This document shows positions 34,170-42,894 of a stretch of 64,000 bases of DNA, piece after piece. The stretch is from the NCBI RefSeq assembly GCF_035946055.1, contig NZ_CP108364.1, forward strand, positions 2,480,001-2,544,000, in the 5' to 3' direction. The stretch's first letter is position 1, and every line of letters begins with the position of its first letter. Both the position numbers and the translations under genes were made by a program. The notes under the pieces were generated by a model that saw only the letters and a program-made list of their open reading frames with translations, did no database searches and had not been told where the DNA came from. The stretch comes from Streptomyces sp. NBC_01341 (GTDB lineage: Bacteria; Actinomycetota; Actinomycetes; Streptomycetales; Streptomycetaceae).

Positions 34170-35216
34170 TCAGTGGAATTCCACTGGAGTGCGGCTGAAC
34201 CGCGGGGCCACTGCGGCAGGACCGCTTCCGCGTGCCAGGTGGTGCGGGTGAGATGCCGCCTCCGCGGCACTCAGCACCGGCGTGACACAGGCCTCGGTGC
34301 CTTCGAACAGCTGCGCCCAGTGATCCCGGTCCCCGGTGATGAAGCGGCTCGCGAACTCCCTGCGCAGCGCCGGCCAGTTGTGCGGTTCGTCCCGGTCGGA
34401 CAGGGCCGCGCCCGCCAGTCCGAGGCCGTGCAGCAGCGCGGCGTAGAAGCGTTCCTCCAGGGCGCCGACTGCCACGTAGCCGCCGTCGGCGCACGCGTAG
34501 GTGGTGTAGAACGGCGCTCCGCCGTCCAGCAGGTTCGCGCCGCGCTCGTGCCGCCACTGGCCGGCCGCCTCCATGCCCACCAGCATGCCGAGCATCGCCC
34601 CGGCACCGTCCACGATCGCGGCGTCGACGACCTGCCCCCGGCCGGTCCGCTGCCGCTCGTACACGGCCGCGAGGACCCCGGCGACCAGGAACATCGAGCC
34701 GCCCGCGAAGTCCCCCAGGAAGTTCACCGGGACGACGGGCGGCCCGCCGGCTTCGCCGATCGCGTACAACGCGCCACTGAGAGCCAGGTAGTTGATGTCG
34801 TGTCCGGGGGCCCTGGCGAGCGGTCCCTCCTGCCCCCAGCCCGTCATCCGGGCGTAGACGAGGGCGGGATTGCGTTCCAGGCACACCTCGGGTCCGATAC
34901 CGAGCCGTTCGGCCACCCCCGGTCTGAAGCCCTCGACCAGGATGTCGGAGCTCTCGAGGAGGCTCAGGAGCTCCGCGACGTCGTCGGGGCTCTTCAGGTC
35001 CAGTGCGATGCGGTGGCGTCCGCGGTCCAGGACCTGGTGCCACTGTTCGAAGGAGCGGCGGCCGTCGGCCCGGTCGATCCGGATCACTTCGGCGCCCAGG
35101 TCGGCCAGCACCATGCAGGCGAAGGGCGCCGGCCCGATCGCCGCCAGTTCGACCACTCTCAGCCCGCTCAGGGGCCCGGTCGCGGCGGACCGGCCCTCAC
35201 TCGCTGCAATGCCCAT
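34170..35216 (-). CDS. CaiB/alpha-methylacyl-CoA racemase-like enzyme
   Basis: 348 residues. Class III CoA-transferase fold with AMACR-type active-site features: LADLGAEVIRIDR, GWGQEGPLARAPGHDINYLA (catalytic His), NFLGDFAGGSMFLVAG (catalytic Asp) and YTTYACADGGYVAVGALEE. AMACR epimerises 2-methylacyl-CoA esters; formyl-CoA-transferase relatives use an Asp nucleophile not seen at the expected place. With cimA in the cluster, a 2-methylbutyryl-type starter is a natural substrate, but this is inference. Divergent from the first P450. Confidence 0.82.
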   Translation of the reverse strand: MGIAASEGRSAATGPLSGLRVVELAAIGPAPFACMVLADLGAEVIRIDRADGRRSFEQWHQVLDRGRHRIALDLKSPDDVAELLSLLESSDILVEGFRPGVAERLGIGPEVCLERNPALVYARMTGWGQEGPLARAPGHDINYLALSGALYAIGEAGGPPVVPVNFLGDFAGGSMFLVAGVLAAVYERQRTGRGQVVDAAIVDGAGAMLGMLVGMEAAGQWRHERGANLLDGGAPFYTTYACADGGYVAVGALEERFYAALLHGLGLAGAALSDRDEPHNWPALRREFASRFITGDRDHWAQLFEGTEACVTPVLSAAEAASHPHHLARGSGPAAVAPRFSRTPVEFH

Positions 35217-35397
35217 CCCGGGAGGCTAGGAAGCCTGTCCGGAAACCGGCTCGGGCCGCGCTCGCGCCGGGCTCGCACCGCGGCGCACGGACTCCAGCTG
35301 TGCCCGAGCGGGCGCTGGCACCGTGCACCGGGAACTCTGTGCCGTCGGAAACCCGACGTTCTTCACGAGGAACGATTCCCCAGAGGAAGGATCCACT
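35217..35397. promoter_or_regulatory. divergent promoter region, racemase / P450
   Basis: 181 bp between divergent starts, holding promoters for the leftward starter/exporter genes and the rightward P450-hydrolase-glycosylase operon. A GAGGAAGGA ribosome site precedes the P450 GTG. Confidence 0.45.
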
Positions 35398-36624
35398 GTG
35401 ACAACCAGTGCTACGGAGCCGGGCACCGCCGAGGCGGAGACCAGCACCTTCCCCTACAAACGGCAGTGCCCCTTCACTCCTCCGAAGGAGTACGCGGAGA
35501 TCGTCGAGAAGGACGTCTCCCAGGTCACGCTGTCCGGATCCGGCCTCCGCATCTGGACGGTCGCGGGCTACGAGACGATCCGGCAGCTGCTGACGGACCC
35601 CCGGGTCAGCGCCTCGCGCCGGCACGACAACTTCCCCTTCTACTTCATCGCCCCGCCGGAGTACCGCACCGAGACGTCCTTCATCGGCTACGACGGCAAG
35701 GCGCACAGCGACACCCGCCGCAAGGCCGCCCTGACGTTCACCAGCCGCCAGGTGCGCCGGCTGCGGCCCCGGATCGAGGAGATCGTCGACGACCACCTCG
35801 ACAAGCTGCTGGCCATGGAGCCCGGGGTGGACTTCCACCACGCGTTCTCGCTGCCGGTGCCGATGACCGTCATCTGCGAGCTGCTGGGCATTCCGCAGGA
35901 CCGGCACGAGTTCTTCATCAAGCACGGCACGGCGCTGCTCGGCGGGCACAGCTCCACCGAGGAGCGCCAGGCCGCGATCGTCGAGGTGAACGCATACGTC
36001 AGCGACCTCATCCAGCTGAAGAAGCGCGAGCCGGGCGAGGACCTGCTCAGCCGTGCGATGGCCGACTACGAGGCGTCCGGCGAGGAGTACACCGACCGCG
36101 ACCTGTTCAACATGGTCCGGCTCCTGATGAACGGCGGCCACGAGACCACGGCCAGCCAGATCTCGCTCGGCACCGCCTGCCTGCTGGAGAACCCCGACCA
36201 GCTGAAGCTCCTGCTGGAAGACCCCTCGCTGGTCAAGCCGGCCGTCGAGGAGCTGGTGCGGTTCGCGACCATCGGCGACACCGCGGTGCCCCGGGTCGCG
36301 CTGGAGGACATCGAGATCGGCGGCTCCGTCATCCGCAAGGGCGACGGCATCCTCTGCCTCGGTCTCGCCGCGAACCGGGACCCCGAGGTGTTCCCCGAGC
36401 CGGAGAAGCTCGACATCACCCGCGGCAGCCGCAAGCACCTGGGCTTCGGGCACGGCGTGCACCACTGCATCGGCGCGGACCTCGCCCGTCTGGAACTGGA
36501 GATCGTGTGGAGCAAGCTGTTCCAGCGCATCCCGACGCTGCAGCTCGCCAAGCCCTTCCTGGAGATACCCCGTAAGGAGGGCGCAGTGATCTACGGACTG
36601 TGGGAGCTGCCGGTCACGTGGTGA
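35398..36624 (+). CDS. cytochrome P450 (1 of 4)
   Basis: 408 residues from GTG 35398 with GAGGAAGGA upstream; the longer in-frame ATG at 35323 has no ribosome site. I-helix LLMNGGHETTASQIS, ExxR in AVEELVRFATIGDTAVPR, heme-binding loop LGFGHGVHHCIGADLARLE with the thiolate Cys. CYP107-like class I enzyme that needs the ferredoxin pair. First gene of the rightward operon with the epoxide hydrolase, a second P450, an MDR reductase and the DNA glycosylase, so it may make or modify an epoxide. Confidence 0.95.
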   Translation: MTTSATEPGTAEAETSTFPYKRQCPFTPPKEYAEIVEKDVSQVTLSGSGLRIWTVAGYETIRQLLTDPRVSASRRHDNFPFYFIAPPEYRTETSFIGYDGKAHSDTRRKAALTFTSRQVRRLRPRIEEIVDDHLDKLLAMEPGVDFHHAFSLPVPMTVICELLGIPQDRHEFFIKHGTALLGGHSSTEERQAAIVEVNAYVSDLIQLKKREPGEDLLSRAMADYEASGEEYTDRDLFNMVRLLMNGGHETTASQISLGTACLLENPDQLKLLLEDPSLVKPAVEELVRFATIGDTAVPRVALEDIEIGGSVIRKGDGILCLGLAANRDPEVFPEPEKLDITRGSRKHLGFGHGVHHCIGADLARLELEIVWSKLFQRIPTLQLAKPFLEIPRKEGAVIYGLWELPVTW

Positions 36625-36700
36625 GGTCGACCCGTGCTCGAGCAGCCATCCGTAGCGTGCCGTGGCACCGCACCCCGGCGGCAGTCAAGGAGGAAGACGT

Positions 36701-37822
36701 ATGAGCACGGCACTCACGCCTTTCCGCGTCGGGTTCCCCGACGCGGATCTCGCCGACCTCGGCGAGCGGCTGGCCCGGACCCGGTGGCCCGACAAGGAGA
36801 CGGTCGGTGACTGGTCGCAGGGTGTGCCGCTGGCCTACCTCCAGGAGCTCGCCGAGTACTGGCGGAGCACCTACGACTGGCGGGCGGCCGAGGCGCGGCT
36901 GAACGCGCTGCCGCAGTTCCGCACCGAGATCGACGGTCTCGGCATCCACTTCCTGCACGTGCGCTCGCGCCACCCGCAGGCGAAGCCGCTGCTGCTCAGC
37001 CACGGCTGGCCCGGATCCGTCATCGAATTCCTGGACATCATCGGCCCGTTGACGGACCCCGAGGATCCGGCGGACGCCTTCCACGTGGTCTGCCCGTCGC
37101 TGCCCGGCTTCGGCTTCAGCGACAAGCCGGACGAGACGGGCTGGACGGTGGAGCGCACCGCGGCCGCCTGGGCCGAGCTGATGAACCGGCTCGGATACGA
37201 GCGGTACGCGGCGCACGGCACCGACTGGGGCTCCTTCCTGACCGGAATCCTGGGCGAGAGCGACGCGGAGCACCTGGTGGGCATCCACCTGGCGATGCCC
37301 TTCGCCCGCCCGCCGCAGGAACAGGTGGAGCTGGACGAGCGGGATCTGGCCGGCCTGGCGGCGCTCAAGGAGTTCCAGACCCACGAGGGCGCGTACTCCG
37401 TGCTGCAGGCCACCCGTCCGCAGACCCTCGGGTACGGGCTCTCCGACTCGCCCGTCGGCCAGCTGGCCTGGATGATCGAGAAGTACTGGGCCTGGAGCGA
37501 CCACGACGGCGACGTCGAGAAGGTCATCCCCCGCGACCGGCTGCTGGACGCCGTGACGCTCGCCTGGCTGGCCGGCACCGGCACCTCGTCCGCCCGGATC
37601 TACTGGGAGAGTCACAACAGGATGGCGCTCGGCCGGGTCGACGTGCCCACGGCCTGCTCCGTCTTCCCCAAGGACGCCCGGATGCCGCGCGCCTGGTGCG
37701 CGCACCGCTTCACCGATCTGCGGCGGTGGACCGACCACGAGCAGGGCGGGCACTTCCCCGCCCTGGAGCAGCCGGAGCTGCTCGTCGAGGAGCTGCGCTC
37801 CTTCTTCCGCACGCTGACCTGA
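36701..37822 (+). CDS. epoxide hydrolase (alpha/beta-hydrolase)
   Basis: 373 residues with the N-terminal EHN domain (about 1-100: FRVGFPDADLADLGERLART, then WPDKETVGDWSQGVPLAYL). Oxyanion HGWPGS, nucleophile Asp in AAHGTDWGS (Asp rather than Ser marks epoxide hydrolases), and catalytic His in EQGGHFPALEQP. It opens epoxides to diols by an ester intermediate, so in this setting it either shapes the product or detoxifies it. Sits between two P450s on one transcript. Confidence 0.92.
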   Translation: MSTALTPFRVGFPDADLADLGERLARTRWPDKETVGDWSQGVPLAYLQELAEYWRSTYDWRAAEARLNALPQFRTEIDGLGIHFLHVRSRHPQAKPLLLSHGWPGSVIEFLDIIGPLTDPEDPADAFHVVCPSLPGFGFSDKPDETGWTVERTAAAWAELMNRLGYERYAAHGTDWGSFLTGILGESDAEHLVGIHLAMPFARPPQEQVELDERDLAGLAALKEFQTHEGAYSVLQATRPQTLGYGLSDSPVGQLAWMIEKYWAWSDHDGDVEKVIPRDRLLDAVTLAWLAGTGTSSARIYWESHNRMALGRVDVPTACSVFPKDARMPRAWCAHRFTDLRRWTDHEQGGHFPALEQPELLVEELRSFFRTLT

Positions 37823-37861
37823 GACCCGAGACCTGAGACCTTCCGTCTGGAGGCACTGCCC

Positions 37862-39106
37862 ATGACCGCCCGAACGACCGGGGTGAGTGAAGACCTGCCC
37901 GAATTCCCGTTCCCGGGTACGAGTTACCGGGGCCCCGACCCGATCTTCACGCAGTTGCGCGCGGAGCGGCCCGTCGCGCGGGTGCGGTGGAGCGGAGGCG
38001 GTCATGCCTGGCTGGTGACCCGCCACGAGGACGTCAAGTCGGTACTGGACGACACCCGTTTCAGCCGCGCCGCCTCGTACGCGCCGGACGCCCCCACCTT
38101 CAGCGGGCTGTTCCAGGCCCCGCCGGGAATGATCATCTCGCTCGACCCGCCGGACCACACCAGGCTGCGCGTTCTGGCCGAGCAGGCGTTCTCGCCGGCC
38201 CGGATCCAGGGGATGCGGCCCCGGGTGCGGGAGCTGGCGGGCCGGCTGCTGGACGCGCTGGACAAGGAGTGGGACGGCGGTCCGGTGGATCTGGTCGAGG
38301 GCTTCGCCGCTCCGCTGGCCATGGCCGTCATCTGTGAGCTGCTGGGTGTCCCGGAGCAGGACAGGGACCAGTTCCTCACGTGGGTACGCCAGTTCGCCGA
38401 TGTGTCGGGTCCCGAGGAACTGGCCGTCGAGGGCCGCGAGAACCTCGGTGCCTATATCGCCGGGCTGGTGGCCGGCAAGCAGGCGGAGCCCGCCGACGAT
38501 GTGCTCTCCGCCCTGATCACCGCCCGTGACGGCGAGGACCGGCTCGGCTTCGAGGAGCTGGTCGGGCTCGGCTACACGCTGCTGGGCGGCGGTTTCGACT
38601 CGGCGGCCGGCCAGATCTCCAACTTCGCCCTGACGCTGCTCGACCGCCACACCGACGTCTGGCGTCGGCTCGGCGATCACCCGGAGGACGTACCGGCGGC
38701 GCTGGAGGAGCTCCTGCGTACGGTCAACCTGACCGGCAACGACACCTCGGGGCTGCCGCGGATCGCCACGGAGGACGTGGAGATAGGCGGCGCGGTCATC
38801 CCCGCCGGGGACGCCGTGTTCCTCTCCTTCGCCTCCGCCAACCGTGACGGGTCGGTGTTCGCCGACCCCGACACCGCCGACTTCGGCCGGACCGTCAATC
38901 CCCACCTCGCGTTCGGGTACGGCATCCACCACTGCCTGGGGGCGCCGCTGGCCCGGGTGGAGCTCGCCGTCGCCCTGGAGGAACTGACCGGCCGCTACCC
39001 CGACGCGCGGCTGGCCGTGCCGGAGAGCGAGCTGCTCTGGAGGGCCGGCGATGTGAACCACAACCTGGTCAGCCTCCCCGTCCACCTGAGAAGGAGCACC
39101 ACATGA
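37862..39106 (+). CDS. cytochrome P450 (2 of 4)
   Basis: 414 residues from ATG 37862. Heme loop AFGYGIHHCLGAPLARVE with Cys ligand; ExxR in LEELLRTVNLTG. The I-helix reads LGGGFDSAAGQIS, with Ser where the oxygen-activating Thr normally sits, which may alter proton delivery or favour an atypical reaction. ATGA overlap with the MDR reductase that follows suggests coupled action. Confidence 0.95.
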   Translation: MTARTTGVSEDLPEFPFPGTSYRGPDPIFTQLRAERPVARVRWSGGGHAWLVTRHEDVKSVLDDTRFSRAASYAPDAPTFSGLFQAPPGMIISLDPPDHTRLRVLAEQAFSPARIQGMRPRVRELAGRLLDALDKEWDGGPVDLVEGFAAPLAMAVICELLGVPEQDRDQFLTWVRQFADVSGPEELAVEGRENLGAYIAGLVAGKQAEPADDVLSALITARDGEDRLGFEELVGLGYTLLGGGFDSAAGQISNFALTLLDRHTDVWRRLGDHPEDVPAALEELLRTVNLTGNDTSGLPRIATEDVEIGGAVIPAGDAVFLSFASANRDGSVFADPDTADFGRTVNPHLAFGYGIHHCLGAPLARVELAVALEELTGRYPDARLAVPESELLWRAGDVNHNLVSLPVHLRRSTT

Positions 39107-40125
39107 GCAGCGTCGAACTTCCCGCCGTCAGCAGGGAGGTCCGCCTTGCGGCCTACCCGGTCGACGAAGTCACTCTGGAGCACTTCGAGTTCGGCGAGAC
39201 CGAGCTGTCCGCGCCTGCTGACGGCGAGGTCGTCGTACGCAACGACTGGATGACGCTCGGCTCAGTGGCCCGCGACCAGATGAACCCCGACACGAAGCTG
39301 CCGATCCCGGTCTTCCAGCCGGGCGTCGCGATGTGGGGCCGCACCGTCGGCACGGTGGTCGCGTCCAACAGCGACACCCTCGCCGTCGGCGATCTCGTGG
39401 AGCACTTCTCCGGCTGGCGCGAATACGCGGTCGGCGACGCCAACGGGTTCTTCAAGCGTGACCGCTCCCTGCTGCCGGGCCCGGAGTACTTCCTGTCCCA
39501 GGGGCCGACGGCCTGGCACGGAATGGTCGGTACGGCGGCGGTCGCCGAGGGCGACACCGTGTTCGTGTCGGGAGCCACCAACGGTGTCGGCGCGCTGGCC
39601 GGGCAGATAGCGAAGCTGCGGGGCGCCAAGCGCGTCATCGGCAGCACCGGGTCCAAGGAGAAGATCGACTTCCTGGTCGAGGAGCTCGGTTTCGACGCCG
39701 CGTTCGACTACCACGAGGGGCCGGTGGCCGAGCAGCTCGCCGCACTGGCGCCCGACGGCCTCGATGTGGTCTTCGACAACGTGGGCGGCGAGCAGTTCGA
39801 GGCCGCGGTCCAGGTCGCGGCCCGCGGGGCCCGGTTCGCGCTGTGCGGTGCCCTGTCCGGGCAGCACGGCGCGGGTGACGGCGGCAGCCCCCGGCTGCCC
39901 CTGATGTCCGCCATCACCAAGGACCTGACGCTGCGCGGCTTCGCGACGCTGCACACGCCCGACCAGATCGAGGGCTGGAACGCCCAGTTCAGCACCTGGC
40001 TGCGCGAGGAGCGCATCGTCTTCCCGCACACGGTCGTCGAGGGCGGGGTCGCGGAGCTGCCGGAGGCGTTCGTGGCGCTGCTCGGCCGGAAGTACAGCGG
40101 CACGGTCCTGGTCAGGATGAGCTGA
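39103..40125 (+). CDS. NADP-dependent MDR oxidoreductase (CurA/LTB4DH-like)
   Basis: 340 residues, zinc-independent medium-chain reductase: no structural Zn Cys cluster, nucleotide-binding motif VFVSGATNGVGALAGQIAKL at about 145-165, and LSQGPTAWHGMVGTAAV. Resembles LTB4 12-hydroxydehydrogenase and curcumin reductase, which reduce enone double bonds. Coupled by ATGA to the preceding P450. Likely reduces a conjugated C=C on the polyketide. Last gene before a strong terminator. Confidence 0.85.
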   Translation: MSSVELPAVSREVRLAAYPVDEVTLEHFEFGETELSAPADGEVVVRNDWMTLGSVARDQMNPDTKLPIPVFQPGVAMWGRTVGTVVASNSDTLAVGDLVEHFSGWREYAVGDANGFFKRDRSLLPGPEYFLSQGPTAWHGMVGTAAVAEGDTVFVSGATNGVGALAGQIAKLRGAKRVIGSTGSKEKIDFLVEELGFDAAFDYHEGPVAEQLAALAPDGLDVVFDNVGGEQFEAAVQVAARGARFALCGALSGQHGAGDGGSPRLPLMSAITKDLTLRGFATLHTPDQIEGWNAQFSTWLREERIVFPHTVVEGGVAELPEAFVALLGRKYSGTVLVRMS

Positions 40126-40146
40126 GACCGGCGGTCTTTTGTGCTG

Positions 40147-40192
40147 CGGTGGTGCCCCGGGGTCCGCGTGTCCCGGGGCACCACCGTCTTTT
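40147..40192 (+). terminator. intrinsic terminator after the MDR gene
   Basis: CGGTGGTGCCCCGGG (40147-40161) and its exact complement (40172-40186) around a 10-base loop, then TCTTTT: a 15-bp stem with T-run. Confidence 0.9.
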
Positions 40193-40218
40193 CATGGATA
40201 CGAGGAAAGGATCCGGTC

Positions 40219-41325
40219 ATGGTGACAGGAGACCCGAACGTGCTGGACCGACGGGCGCTCAACCGGAGCCTGCTGGCCCGGCAGCTGCTGCTGGAGCGCA
40301 CCGGTCTGCCGGCCGTACAGGCGGTCGGACACCTGGTGGGGATGCAGGCCCAGGCGCCCAACCCGCCCTACATCGGGCTGTGGACCCGGCTGGCCGGATT
40401 TTCCATCGAGGACCTGGCGGACAGGTTCAGGGACCGCGAGGTGGTCCGGCTGGTGCTGATGCGGGGCACGATCCACCTGGTCACGGCGCAGGACTGCCTG
40501 GCACTCCGGCCGGTGCTCCAGGGCGCCCTGGAGCAGGGACTGAAGGGCACCTTCGGCCGGAAGCTGGCGGGGCTCGACACCGCGGACGTGGTGGCGCTGG
40601 GCCGTGAGCTGGTCGAGAAGGAGCCGCTCACGCTGGGCGGTCTCGGCACCCTGCTCGCCGAACGCTGGCCGGACCGGGATCCGTTCGCCCTGGCCAATGC
40701 CGTACGCAATCTGGTGCCGCTGGTGCAGGTGCCGCCGCGCGGACTGTGGGGCGAGAGCGGCCAGGCCGTGCACACGACGGCGGAGTCCTGGCTCGGCGGG
40801 GCGCTCGCGCAGAGCACCTCGCCCGACGCGATGGTCGAGCGCTATCTCGCGGCCTTCGGGCCCGCCACCGTCAAGGACATCCAGACCTGGTCCGGAATGA
40901 CCCGGCTGGCCGACTCGGTGAACCGGCTCAGGCCCCGGCTGCGCACCTTCCGCGACGAGAACGGGCTGGAGCTCCTCGACCTCGCCGACGCTCCCCTGCC
41001 CGACCCGGGGATGCCCGTGCCGGTTCGCTTCCTGCCGGAGTTCGACAACATCCTGCTGTCGCACGCCGACCGCAGCCGCATCCTCACGGACGAGCAGCGC
41101 AAGCTGGTCTTCACCCGTAACGGCCTGATCAAGTCGACGTTCCTCGTGGACGGTTTCGTACGCGGGCTGTGGCGGATCGAGCAGGCGCGCAAGGAGGCGA
41201 CCCTCGTGATCGAGCCGTTCGGCCCGCTGGGCAGGAAGGACCGCGACGCCGTCGCCGAGGAGGGGAGCGGCCTGCTCGCCTTCGCGGCGGCCTCCGCGAC
41301 GACGCGCGGCCTCCGCTTCGACTGA
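40219..41325 (+). CDS. AlkZ-family (HTH_42) DNA glycosylase, likely self-resistance
   Basis: 368 residues from ATG 40219 with GAGGAAAGGA upstream. It belongs to the winged-helix HTH_42 family. The QxQ catalytic motif of the AlkZ branch is present as Gln43-Ala-Gln45 in HLVGMQAQAPNPPYIG; further typical segments are RLVLMRGTIHLVTAQDCLAL, VRFLPEFDNILLSHADRS and LIKSTFLVDGFVRGLWRI. Known members in BGCs excise alkyl-purine adducts or unhook crosslinks and protect azinomycin, trioxacarcin and hedamycin producers. So the product is probably a DNA alkylator. It follows a terminator but lies on the strand of the P450/epoxide-hydrolase operon; its stop codon lies inside the inverted repeat of a MITE-like element. 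Confidence 0.9.
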   Translation: MVTGDPNVLDRRALNRSLLARQLLLERTGLPAVQAVGHLVGMQAQAPNPPYIGLWTRLAGFSIEDLADRFRDREVVRLVLMRGTIHLVTAQDCLALRPVLQGALEQGLKGTFGRKLAGLDTADVVALGRELVEKEPLTLGGLGTLLAERWPDRDPFALANAVRNLVPLVQVPPRGLWGESGQAVHTTAESWLGGALAQSTSPDAMVERYLAAFGPATVKDIQTWSGMTRLADSVNRLRPRLRTFRDENGLELLDLADAPLPDPGMPVPVRFLPEFDNILLSHADRSRILTDEQRKLVFTRNGLIKSTFLVDGFVRGLWRIEQARKEATLVIEPFGPLGRKDRDAVAEEGSGLLAFAAASATTRGLRFD

Positions 41326-41489
41326 GGGCTGTCCCGCCATCCCTGGTGGATCAGCGCGCGGCGTCAGATGCGGTGCATCGCAAGGCGGAGGGACGTTCGC
41401 ATCCTGGATGTATTCGGGCGTTCCGACAACGCGGCGAGGTGCCGTAGCTGTCGTCGTGCGCCCGCCAGGGATGGCGGGACAGCCCTCAG
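41322..41489. mobile_element. 168-bp MITE-like element with 25-bp terminal inverted repeats
   Basis: CTGAGGGCTGTCCCGCCATC... (41322-41346) is the exact reverse complement of 41465-41489. The 118-bp interior has no ORF. Elements with long perfect TIRs and no transposase are MITEs or fold-back repeats. The left end supplies the TGA stop (41323-41325) of the glycosylase gene. No clear target-site duplication is seen. Confidence 0.75.
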
Positions 41490-41497
41490 GGGCTCAC

Positions 41498-41542
41498 GAC
41501 GGCGGGGGAGAGACCGGAGGGCCCGGTCTCTCCCCCGCCGTC
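41498..41542. terminator. bidirectional hairpin, glycosylase / KSIII convergence
   Basis: GACGGCGGGGGAGAGACCGG (41498-41517) pairs with 41523-41542 in a 20-bp perfect stem with a 5-base loop; 9 bp after the leftward KSIII stop. Confidence 0.85.
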
Positions 41543-41550
41543 GTACGCGG

Positions 41551-42594
41551 TCAGTTCGACCAGTCCAGGGTGTCGAGGATCTCCAGCACCGTCGTCGTCC
41601 ACACGTATCCCGCACCGGCCGCCTGGAGGACCACCAGGTCCCCGGGCTTCGCCTCGCCGCTCTCCATGACCCGGTTCAGTCCGAGCACGGGGTCGGCGGT
41701 GCCGACCATGCCGGTGCTCAGGCCCCACTCGTGCGTCGTCCGCTCCCGGTCGACGCCCAGCAGGCCGTAGAGCCCGTGGGTCACGATCGACAGGGCGAGG
41801 TTCTGGTGGAGGAAGTACCGCACGTCGGGCAGCTCCACCTCGGCCTCGTGGAGGGCCTGCTTCATCGAGAGCTGCACGCTGGCGGAGATCTTCTCGATGG
41901 CGTCGTCGAAGTCCATGTCCTCGGCGAGCAGGTAGTCCGACTTACGCTCGCTGACCCCGACCGGGGCTCCCCCGGAGAACGGCGCGTCCGTCCAGCCGGC
42001 CCCGCTGCGGCCCATCGGCTCCAGCGAGGGGTCCGCGTGCGAGTACGTGGCGCGGACGCGGGCGAACCCGCCGCGGCTGGACAGGACGAGAGCCGCGGCG
42101 CCGTCGCCGTCGACGTTCTGCTCGTCCGACCCCCAGCGGTCGATGTAGGGCATCCGGAAGGCGTCGCCGCCCGTGATGAGCGCCGCGGTGACATCGGGGC
42201 GGGAAGTCACGTACGAGGAGGCCACCTCGAAGGCCGCCAGCATGCCGTTGCAGCCCTGCTTGATCTCGAACGCCGGGCCCGTGCCGCCGACCGTCTCGCG
42301 CTGCACGAAGCTCGCGGGGGTCCAGAAGTCGAGCCCCTGGTGTCCGATGTAGCTGTGCAGGACGAGGCCGAACTCGTCGTGCTCGTGCCCGGACCTGGCC
42401 ACCGCCCGGCGCCCCGCGATCGCCGCCATCGTGGGGCCGGTCTCGTTCTCGGCGGCCACGTGGACCGAGCGGAAGCCGTTCAGCGAACGCTTCTGCTCCG
42501 TGTAACTGCCCGCGGCGATCGCCTCCTCGGCGGTCTCGATCCGCTCGGGCAGGTACGCACCCACACCGGCGACGTAGAGGTTGTTCCAGCGCAT
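41551..42594 (-). CDS. KSIII-family ketoacyl synthase with catalytic Cys
   Basis: 347 residues from ATG 42594. Active-site Cys115 in FEIKQGCNGMLAAFEV; His in RYFLHQNLALSIV; C-terminal LQAAGAGYVWTTTVLE. Same family as the DpsC-like protein at 29437 but with the standard nucleophile, so it can condense or transfer an acyl group. Its neighbour is a PCP, and a lone adenylation domain lies 2.7 kb away, so it may move an aminoacyl- or Val-derived group from PCP to the polyketide line. CerJ-like acyltransferase activity is an alternative. Confidence 0.87.
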   Translation of the reverse strand: MRWNNLYVAGVGAYLPERIETAEEAIAAGSYTEQKRSLNGFRSVHVAAENETGPTMAAIAGRRAVARSGHEHDEFGLVLHSYIGHQGLDFWTPASFVQRETVGGTGPAFEIKQGCNGMLAAFEVASSYVTSRPDVTAALITGGDAFRMPYIDRWGSDEQNVDGDGAAALVLSSRGGFARVRATYSHADPSLEPMGRSGAGWTDAPFSGGAPVGVSERKSDYLLAEDMDFDDAIEKISASVQLSMKQALHEAEVELPDVRYFLHQNLALSIVTHGLYGLLGVDRERTTHEWGLSTGMVGTADPVLGLNRVMESGEAKPGDLVVLQAAGAGYVWTTTVLEILDTLDWSN

Positions 42595-42607
42595 GTCAGT
42601 CTCTCCT

Positions 42608-42835
42608 TCAGGACGCGTAGAGGTACGCCGCGAGAGTCGCGGGGGTGGGCGCCTGGTAGATGCGGCGTACCGGGACCTTGATCCCGAACGCCTCATGGAC
42701 GCGCCGGGTCAGTTTGGACGCCAGGAGGGAGTGCCCGCCCAGGTCGAAGAAGCTGTCCTCCTCATCGACGTCCGGCATGCCGAGAACTTCGCCGAACAGC
42801 AGGCAAAGCTCCCTCTCCCACTCCGTTGCGGTCAC
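42608..42835 (-). CDS. stand-alone peptidyl carrier protein (PCP)
   Basis: 75 residues from GTG 42835 (GGAGG six bases upstream); an ATG at 42898 overlapping the monooxygenase stop would give 96 residues and is possible. The pantetheine site is in FFDLGGHSLLASKLTRR, the GGHS signature of NRPS carriers rather than PKS ACPs. The partner is probably the Val-type adenylation domain at 45305. Located 13 bp upstream of the Cys-KSIII, which suggests that KSIII takes its substrate from this PCP. Confidence 0.88.
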   Translation of the reverse strand: MTATEWERELCLLFGEVLGMPDVDEEDSFFDLGGHSLLASKLTRRVHEAFGIKVPVRRIYQAPTPATLAAYLYAS

Positions 42836-42894
42836 TGGTGCCTCCGTTGTCTTCTGCTTCGGTCGGTGGCCCCGGTCCGGGGGCGCGGTCGGCG

